NCBI GenBank assembly: GCA_029959085.1
Contig: JARWIR010000093.1
Span: forward strand, 1 to 64,000
From: Nemophila menziesii
Taxonomy: Eukaryota; Streptophyta; Magnoliopsida; Boraginales; Hydrophyllaceae
Direction of reading: 5' to 3'
DNA length: 64,000 nt
In this document: positions 57,323 to 64,000 of the stretch, one piece after another
Layout of the letters: every line of letters starts with the position of its first letter
Position numbering within the stretch: the stretch's first letter is position 1
Notes under the pieces: generated by a model
Told to the model about the DNA's origin: nothing
Database searches by the model: none
What the model saw: only the letters and a program-made list of their open reading frames with translations
Made by a program: the position numbers and the translations under genes

Positions 57323-57512
57323 ACAAGACACTGTACTCTTTTTCCTTCGACCAAGTTTTTATCCCACTGGGTTTTTCTTGGCAAGGTTTTAACGAGGCAG
57401 TATTTGAAGATAACCGATTCATATGTACTCTTTTCTTTCGACCAAGTTTTTATCCCACAGGGTTTTCTTGGCAAGGTTTTTAATGAGGCATATGTCATTA
57501 AGAATAGACATC

Positions 57513-57522
57513 CAAGGGGGAG
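57513..57522 (+). promoter_or_regulatory. polypurine tract of copia element
   Basis: CAAGGGGGAG directly before the 3' LTR; an earlier CAGGGGGAG at 57308-57316 lies at the end of pol. Confidence 0.7.
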
Positions 57523-57753
57523 TATTGTAAATAATATATTTAGTAGTGGATGTCTTTTCTATTTCTTGTCTTTTCTTATACCTTATTTATGGGTGTAACT
57601 TATTGTAAATGAAGGGTCATATATCTCCTATAAATATATGACCTTCATCCCTTTGTAGTTTACACACTTCAAGAAAGAATAAGAAAACTCTCTCTCCATA
57701 TTTCTCCACAATTTCTTCATCTTTTAGTTTATACATTATTCTAGTTTATAACA
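57523..57753 (+). repeat. 3' LTR of copia element
   Basis: 231 bp, identical by eye to the 5' LTR. Confidence 0.9.
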
Positions 57754-57933
57754 TTTAGAACTATTATCTTTTTAAAAAAAAATGTATTGTTACTCAAAAA
57801 CTTGAATTTAGTCAAACCAATGTCAATGACAATCAATGAAAGTGTAAGATGATGGTGAGACGCAGAAACAATTCAAATATTACTTGATTTAGGACCGAGG
57901 TTACACTCTAAGATGGGACCACCATTGATTTAA

Positions 57934-59299
57934 GAGATTATTACCCAAAGGGTCTTGAAAAGATCACCTCGTGACCTAAGGAGACCGGCTCTATAGCCTC
58001 TTCTTACTAAAGGCCACAAACTAAATTTAACACTATAGCCTAATTTCCCAATTACTTTCCTACCCTTTTTTATTCTCTATATATACTAAATATTATCATA
58101 ATATCTTTTAAATCCTAAATTACATTTTCAGAAATATTTCTCTATCTCTTTCTACCTCTCTCCTCACCTCTTATAATCAACGCCTCTCTTCTCCACTCCA
58201 TAATATTTCTTCTTTCCATTGCTTCACTTGAAGCACGCAGCCACCAAGCAACCGAAGAAGAGAGCGCGGAGAAGAAGACCGTTGGCATGAACTTCGATGA
58301 ATACCGCAGTGAAGGTGGAGATTTGACCGATCCGAAATAGAGTTTCGATCTATGGGTTCCGCCATGGAAGGAAGAAATTGATCTGCTGCACAATAATCTC
58401 TGAGATCGGATTTGAAAGCCATGGATAAACGAAGTTGTTTTTGTACTTATATTTGTGAAGAAGAAGCTTGGATCTCCGGTAGCAAGTCGATTCGAGATGC
58501 TCAGCAAGTTTATGTAGCAGATTTGTTCTTACTCCGTGTTTCTGTTTATTTTTTTGGTCTTTTGCGCTCAGAACTTTTGCGCTCAGAACTTTTGCACACA
58601 GAACTTTTTGCGCTCAACACTGTTGGCGATTAAAAATCTGGCGTTAATGGAACTTTTGCACTCAGACTCAAAACTTTTGCACTCAGACTCAGAACTTTTG
58701 CGCTCAACACTGTTGGCGATTAAAAATCTGGCGTTAATGTAACTTTTGCACTCAGACTCAGAACTTTTGCACTCAGACTCAGAAATTTTGCACTCAGACT
58801 CAGAACTTTTGCACTCAGACTCGGAACTTTTGCACTTAGACTCAGAACTTTTACGCTCAACACTGTTGGCGATTAAAAATCTGGCGTTAATGGAACTTTT
58901 GCACTCAGACTCAGAACTTTTGCACTCAGACTCAGAACTTTTTTCCAAACTCAGAACTATTTTCCAGACTCAGAACTTTTTTCCACGCTCGGAACTTTTT
59001 CCGGCGGTGGCCGGAGTCGGCCGGCGGTGATCGGTGGTTGTGGTCGGAGCTGGAAACATTTGATAATTAATGAAAGAGGAGAGAGAAAAAATGATAAAAG
59101 AGGAGAGAGATTAATGGTAATGGAGGAGAGAGAGTAATGGTAGTGGAGGGGAGAGAAATAATCTATTTTTTTGTATTATATGCACTAGAAGGGTAGTTAT
59201 GACATTGGATATTTTATTGGCCTCTAAGAAGGAAAGAGGAATTGACTAGCTCCTAAGTGGCACATTGATTTTTCTCAAGTCTCCTTGGGTAATTGACCC
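57934..59299. mobile_element. MULE-3, non-autonomous Mutator-like element (1366 bp)
   Basis: 9-bp target duplication with one mismatch, TTGATTTAA (57925-57933) and ATGATTTAA (59300-59308), inserted in the DGTTIDLIGAG codons of the XBAT-like exon. Left end GAGATTATTACCCAAAGGG; reverse complement of right end GGGTCAATTACCCAAGG. The interior again has a TATA-like CTCTATATATACTAAA (about 58074), CT-rich leader, a minisatellite (58560-58990) and a closing GAGAGAGA stretch. Compared with MULE-1 and -2 the sequence is well diverged but collinear in layout. Confidence 0.85.
58560..58990. repeat. CACTCAGACTCAGAACTTTTG minisatellite in MULE-3
   Basis: Unit of about 21 bp in many copies, inside a higher-order repeat that also contains CTGTTGGCGATTAAAAATC (three times, near 58618, 58708 and 58863). 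Frames on both strands, such as repeated SESECKS on the minus strand, are repeat artefacts. Confidence 0.85.
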
Positions 59300-59830
59300 A
59301 TGATTTAATAGGAGCAGGAAGTACACCACTTCACTATGCAGCATGTGGTGGGAATAACAATGTTGTCAGGTATAAGGACCTGTAGTGCAAATTCACTCAA
59401 ACTTCTTTTCTTTATCATTTCCTGAACTATGCGGGCTTTTCGAAAAATTTCAGCTTTTGGATAGCCAGAGCTGCGAGTTTAACTGCGAAAAACGCAAACA
59501 CGTATGCTTGTAAATAAATTACTCACCGTTTTGTAAACCTGATATCCTAAACGAACTTAAATTTTTTAACTTCTTATACAGGTTGTTTCATGAATTTCGC
59601 ACAAGGTGTGTGTTATATCTTTGTTCAATTACTACGTGTGTAAGTCATGGACCCCCGGGTTCAATCGCTTGTCCGTTTTGTCATCACGGCATAGTTTCAT
59701 TCGTTAAGCTAGCGGACACACGGCCATTAGCTAAAGAGATAGCTAAAAAAAGCTTATCACTCTCATTTTGTAAACCGAATAAATCCATTGTGGTGGGAGA
59801 ATCTCTCCTCTTGGTTCGTCTTTAAGTTGT

Positions 59831-60394
59831 CAAAGGTTTCCTTCGGTTAAGCTTAACCCGGGTTTGTGTATGGGTGGGTCAGACCCGGATACAAATCCTA
59901 CTTTGGTTACAGAAAGTGTTGAGAGGAGACACTTGAGGCGTTCTAGTTGTCCTAAATCAATGGTGGTCCCATCTGATATTCTGTTTTCCTTTATTATGTA
60001 TCGCCTTAACTGATCTCAATTGAGGAAGATTTTGAACTGGATTCAATACAGAATGAAAATGTATTAGAGAGATATAGCAAATTTCCAAAAAGTAGCAAAT
60101 ATAAGGTGTTTGGCTTTTAGAAATATTTGGTTATTAGGTAAAAATTGAAATCGAATGTAATAGATTTATATATATAAGTATGTGACGATTGTGATAGGTA
60201 ATTGTGTGGACATGTTGAATGAAACGGTGAGCATGTTAACTAAGTGATACTCATAGTGAAGCATAGCATTCTCAAGAAGTCCCATTCATGGGGTCTTTGT
60301 ATTTCTTGTGTGGTTGCAAATGGCAGGTAAAAGAATCCAATACCAAGGTATGTTTATGCACTGTAATATGTTGTTTGTATTCTCAAAATGCGGC
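59831..60394. other. NLR 3'-flank remnant and spacer
   Basis: 59975-60170 repeats the NLR 3' flank (CTGATATTCTGTTTTCC, TTAACTGATCTCAATTGAG, AAGGTGTTTGGCTTTTAG). 59951-59974 is a short inverted copy of the XBAT exon around DGTTIDL. 60171-60394 shows nothing recognisable. Confidence 0.55.
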
Positions 60395-60612
60395 TTACTA
60401 TGCAATTATCTCATAGAAATGTCATATAGGGACTTATAGTGCAATTTTTGCATAATATAGGGACTTGTGGTGCAATTATCTCAAAAATTTGTCATATAAA
60501 GAGTTATAATGCAATTAACTCAAAGAATGGTCATGTATGGACTTATCGTGCAATTTTTTTTATACTATAGGAACTTATAGTGCAATATTTGCACAATTTA
60601 TGGACTTAAAGT
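60395..60612. repeat. degenerate short tandem repeat, array 3
   Basis: Third copy of the GACTTATAGTGCAATT array, about six units. Confidence 0.8.
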
Positions 60613-60635
60613 TGACCATAATTTTGTTGCTGTGT

Positions 60636-60770
60636 AAATTAGGTAAAACAGGTTGTGCTGCACCTCTCCTTAAAGATGTAGCTTTAATTATGGATAAATT
60701 AGGCGAATGTTATATGGAGGTAAAAAACTATCAATCTCTTTTCGTAATCATGCGTAATTGCAAGGACTGA
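60636..60770 (+). pseudogene. orphan coding fragment, copy 3
   Basis: Encodes KLGKTGCAAPLLKDVALIM then DKLGECYMEVKNYQSLFVIM, ending RNCKD and TGA at 60770 exactly as in copy 1. An upstream open stretch back to 60537 belongs to the tandem repeat. Confidence 0.45.
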
Positions 60771-60861
60771 ATTATAAATTGTACAAATGAGAAGATTATA
60801 TTAGAAGTGTAAGCTTGTACACGGTTATTTGTGCTGAGTATAATATATTTTGAACTCCCCT

Positions 60862-61070
60862 ATGCAAATCTTGACATGCCCAAATCATCTCGTTAGGTCT
60901 TTAAACAGATACTTAACATCAAACATTCTCGTTAACATGTACTCAAATGCGGCTTAGTCAATTCCGCTTGATAAATGTTCGGTCAAATGCCTAACGAACC
61001 TTAGTTTCATGGAACACCTCAGTTGCACATATACCCAAAACGGAAATGATACGGAATCTCTTAATCTATT
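60862..61070 (+). pseudogene. PPR pseudogene, second copy
   Basis: Matches 1490-1690 base for base over long stretches (CCCAAATCATCTC, TTAACATGTACTCAAA, ATATACCCAAAACGGAAATG). About 170 bp of the first copy's 5' part is missing and there are additional indels. It stops near 61070, before the second PPR block of copy 1. Confidence 0.8.
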
Positions 61071-62089
61071 CAAAACGAAGAGAAAAGATCACTCCTTCCT
61101 TGAACAACCCAGAAATATCACAATAAGGAGGGACAAAACAAGTAGGTAACACCGTGTTTCCTGGGACACTTACTGAAGCAATAAAACAGTAATTTACTGG
61201 GAGTACAAAATTAACTTTGCTCATTTGGATTAACCAGACACCATCGCAACATCGCCCCAAAGTAAGATTGGATTTTAAATGAACCCTTAAACTCCTGCTT
61301 TCCATTTTGAACAAAAATCACCAAAGCTATCAGTATTTCACACTTTGCATTATAAGGCACTAACACCAAAAACATTACAAAAGTTGTTTAAGAGATAAAA
61401 CTCTTAAAAGCTGACAACTTACAAAACATTGATGACCAAAAATGTACTTACGAAAAGAAGAAACTAAAAATAAACTAGCTAAGTTCTTCAGTAAATCTTG
61501 AGACAACAGATTCGAAAAGAAAACTGAGCGTCAATCAGCAACTATTGAACCTTACACAAGATCAAGAAAATCCTTTGAGGCACTAAATTCTTCAGCATAT
61601 AGCCTTCAAAGTATTAGAAAACACACAATACCATCTTTAACTATCAAGCCTTTCCTAAGACTTCTATTGAGTTAAAGGATTTATCGTTTAAATTTGAGCA
61701 TAAAATATTCTCAGTGATTCTTTAAGCTTCAATAATTAGCCTCCAAGCAAAGATATGAATGATGGAACAAAATACCATTAATTGTGATTGATGTTGAGAG
61801 TAAGTGTATAAGGGCAAAAGAGGTATTCGAACGATCTTGTTGCAAGAAAACTCCATCTTCAAAGCTCAAATCTTTTTACATTTAATAAGTCTTATTATTG
61901 AATGAAGAGCCCATTAATGTCAACCAGTAAATGCAAAAGGTAAGAAGGTATTATTTTTCTATCTTACACATACACATTTTTAAATTAAATTACACTCAGC
62001 ATTTTAAATTAATTTTAAAAACTATTAAGTTTTAACCCACTAAAAGTACATACTCAAAAAGTAGGTACTTGACTTGACCATTAAATTAG
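61071..62089. other. spacer, no gene recognised
   Basis: A minus-strand frame of 82 codons (61314-61066) has no recognisable motif. The rest is AT-rich. Confidence 0.4.
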
Positions 62090-62204
62090 TCTTTGGAGAT
62101 AGATAAGAAATTTGATAAGGAATTTGATAAGGTATTCCTGATAGCCACTCATTTTCTTTTTGTTTCTTTTTCCTTTTGCTTCAATCATGTTTGAATCTTC
62201 GCCA
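62090..62204 (+). promoter_or_regulatory. 5' leader of a fifth NLR copy, cut by CACTA
   Basis: GGAGATAGATAAGAAATTTG, TAGCCACTCATTTTCTTTTT and CTTTTGCTTCAATCATGTTT parallel the NLR2 leader at 13130-13230. The match ends at the CACTA terminus at 62205. The NLR body, if present, lies beyond the element and the window. Confidence 0.7.
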
Positions 62205-64000
62205 CACTACAAAAAATCCAATTTTATGTGGCACTTATTTTGTAGCGGTAGCGTCAAATGCTACCATTTACTAATTGTTGAAAAAGTTTACGTGGCAGTA
62301 TATTAATATACTGCTACCATACGTGGCATGTTTTTCTTTTTCTTTTCTGGTCAAGGGTCAAGTATGCTAAGCTGTGAACTTTTTAATATCTTTTATTTTC
62401 TTTCAAAAATCATTTCCATCTCTCCACATCTATGAAACCCTAACTTCTTCTTCCCGTCGCCTTCTCATCTCCGATGAGAAATCTCCTCCTCCATATTAAC
62501 GACGACGTCACGTTCTTAGTCCGATGGGAGATCTGCTCCTCATAGCGACGGCGAACGCTGCCTTCTCTTCTCCAATGAGAGATCTTTTTCTTCTTCCTAA
62601 CTTCTTCGACGAGAGTTCTTCTTCAAAGAGACGTCGACGGCGAAAAAGGCGATACTGCTACAATCTATTTTCTGGTACGTTTTTTGTTTTTGTATTTCTT
62701 TTATTTTGTTTTTTATATCTTAGCCGTAGCCTCTCTTCTCCACGTCGGAGATTTGCTCCGCCGCTGGATCTCTGGAGTCTAGTCTGGACCGTTCAGTGTT
62801 TCTCGTTTAAATCCGTCATTTTTATTTATTTTCTCCGACTTCAATGCAGATGGCGGTGCTCTCAATTAATTAATGGTTTGTGATAATCATTAAAGCCGTG
62901 ACTGGATTGTGGTGGTGGTGTTAGAGCAGAAGACCTTCGTTAACAATTTTGACAATTTGAAGGAGTTGCATCAGATTTGAAATGATAACCCTAAGGGGCT
63001 TTGTGAGCTGTCATAGTCACAAACCATTGATTCGTTTATTCTAATGTTCCCTAGGATTCAGAAAGATCAGGGATTGAGCATTGAAGACTTAGTTTATTTT
63101 AGATCATGATTCACAAATTGGTTGCTTAACACTTGATGGGCAGCTGATGGCCACCAAAAGTAGTAAAAGCACATATTTATTGACATTGCAGGAGATAAGA
63201 TTCAGGTATGCTGCTGAATTTTATCTGCTATAGGACTCTTCATTTTGTGATGTTTCTTTTGTGTTTTCTGATAGGAGAAGAATTTCTGAAGATATGATGA
63301 TTTTCATGGTATGATGCAAATGTGCGAGTGAATTCTTAAGGAAATTAGTAGAGATTTAGATAGTATCCCAAAGTCCACTATCAAAAGCCTTTGAAAAAAT
63401 GCAAGGAAGCTCAAGGTGAGTGTTTAGTTTAACACATTGTGTAATTGATTAATACATGACTTTATTGAACTTTCTCTTTACTTGTATAAAAGAGATTGAG
63501 TGAGGAATACACTGTGGTGGTGGTGTTTCAGGTATGAAGATTACAGGTGCATATGTATTTCTAAGGTGCATATTCACAATTTTTCCGATTGAACACTTTC
63601 TCATAAATTTGAACGCATAACCAGGCACGTATAATTGCATACTTATACCCAAACTTTAGTTTTTCTCTTTAATAAGAAGTTTTTCTAAATTAATTGATGA
63701 TTTTGTAGTTAAATTGTATGGATTCTTTAATCTACCTTCTGGTGTATCTCATTGTTACAGGTATCAAATGAGAGAATCTGACCACCGGTAAGTAGCTATA
63801 AGCTTTCTTCAGTTAAAGACCTTCAAAATATAGTAGAAAGATAAAACTATTGCATAAAATTTCATCCAGGCTCTTATTTTTGGCAAAATATTAGTATTAA
63901 CAATTATAATTTAGTATTATTACTTGTTGAGTACATTTATATTGATTTTTGTCAGGAACTGAGAAGAAGATACTGTAGCCGAAATGAAGGCCGCTGAAGA
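62205..64000. mobile_element. CACTA (En/Spm-type) transposon, left end, runs off the window
   Basis: CACTACAAAAAATCC at 62205 is a CACTA-type terminal repeat, with CCA (62202-62204) the likely 3-bp target duplication. Subterminal motifs follow (ATGTGGCAC, GTAGCGGTAGCG, GCTACCAT, TACGTGGCA), including the perfect 20-bp palindrome at 62295-62314. Past 62430 the sequence looks like a transcribed leader and several possible exons with splice signals (TCTG|GTACG at 62675, TTGCAG|GAG near 63192, CACCG|GTAAGT near 63788, TTGTCAG|GAACTG near 63956). No transposase domain is visible inside the window. The frame 62524-62883 has Arg/Ser-rich content but no recognised domain. Confidence 0.7.

Larger units (their letters stand above)
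51459..57753 (+). mobile_element. Ty1/copia element, recent, non-functional (6295 bp)
   Basis: Two 231-bp LTRs (51459-51689 and 57523-57753) in which I find no difference. They are flanked by the 5-bp duplication TTTAG (51454-51458 and 57754-57758). The empty site is visible at 7150-7165 downstream of NLR1. Order: LTR, primer site, long structured leader, gag, pol (PR-INT-RT-RH, copia order), polypurine tract AAGGGGGAG, LTR. Two lesions: an in-frame stop in gag and a 1-nt insertion in RNase H. Confidence 0.95.
57860..59830 (+). pseudogene. XBAT-type ankyrin/RING E3 ligase fragment, copy 2, split by a MULE
   Basis: Before MULE-3, LLDLG and EVTL-stop-DGTTIDL (57888-57933). After it, LIGAGSTPLHYAACGGN (59305-59360) and RASSLTAKNANT-like sequence up to a GTATGC donor (about 59502). 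After an ATACAG acceptor (59581) comes the RING end, [15 protein letters not shown] and [20 protein letters not shown], to a stop at 59825. These match the ankyrin and RING C-terminal portion of plant XB3/XBAT32-33 ubiquitin ligases. The exon WTSLMV..., present in copy 1, is absent here. The two copies together show that the parent gene had this order. Confidence 0.82.

Noticed and set aside
58583..59030. Ser/Glu/Cys-rich and Leu/His/Ser-rich frames in MULE-3
   Set aside because: Direct translation of the minisatellite.
57918..59974. Inverted repeat read as the terminal repeat of a Pack-MULE carrying XBAT sequence
   Set aside because: The left copy is ordinary XBAT coding sequence (DGTTIDL), and MULE-3 has its own ends and 9-bp duplication inside it.
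61066..61314. 82-codon minus-strand frame
   Set aside because: No recognisable motif and no sign of conservation inside the window.

Overview
The window is AT-rich plant nuclear DNA. It holds a plant-type disease-resistance (NLR) gene cluster, spliceosomal introns, Ty1/copia and Ty3/gypsy (Athila-like) LTR retrotransposons, an L1-type LINE, Mutator-like (MULE) elements and a CACTA transposon end. The NLRs resemble the R1/late-blight-resistance group, which is common in asterid eudicots. A eudicot, perhaps an asterid, is therefore my inference; nothing here fixes the species.

Layout: 0-9.1 kb carries a short tandem repeat, an orphan coding fragment, a PPR pseudogene, a multi-exon inositol-monophosphatase (IMPL1-like) fragment fused to NLR1 (pseudogene), then an ankyrin/RING E3-ligase (XBAT-like) fragment and a second repeat plus orphan fragment. 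9.2-12.5 kb holds copia and LINE debris. 13.1-16.3 kb is NLR2, full length except for one nonsense codon. 17.1-19.5 kb is a GPN3-like GTPase pseudogene split by MULE-1. 20.1-41.25 kb is a nest of Athila-like elements: C inserted in NLR3, A and B inserted in C, and a truncated inverted element D beside A. 41.25-41.84 kb is the surviving piece of NLR3. 42-47 kb holds a MULE transposase fragment, MULE-2, MULE-4 and a foldback element. 47.3-50.6 kb is NLR4, the only NLR with an open frame. 51.46-57.75 kb is a young but broken copia element inserted in the NLR4 3' flank. 57.8-59.8 kb is a second XBAT-like fragment split by MULE-3. 60-61.1 kb is a third repeat, orphan fragment and PPR remnant. 62.1-62.2 kb is the 5' leader of a fifth NLR copy, cut by a CACTA element that runs off the window.

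The order NLR, 3' flank, XBAT fragment, tandem repeat, orphan fragment, PPR fragment recurs. This suggests the NLR cluster grew by duplicating a composite block that carries pieces of unrelated housekeeping genes. Only NLR4 is a plausible protein-coding host gene. Its nucleotide-binding motifs are degenerate, as are those of its paralogues.

The least expected signals are in the Athila-like elements. Elements A and B encode Gag-protease fused directly to an integrase-tail-like module, with no reverse transcriptase or integrase core. Both carry arrays of paired short palindromes about two helical turns apart, with different palindrome sequences in the two elements. Both also carry repeated hairpin plus polypurine modules. 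A four-member MULE family with 9-bp target duplications, and a pair of antisense tRNA-like sequences in the copia leader, are further candidates.
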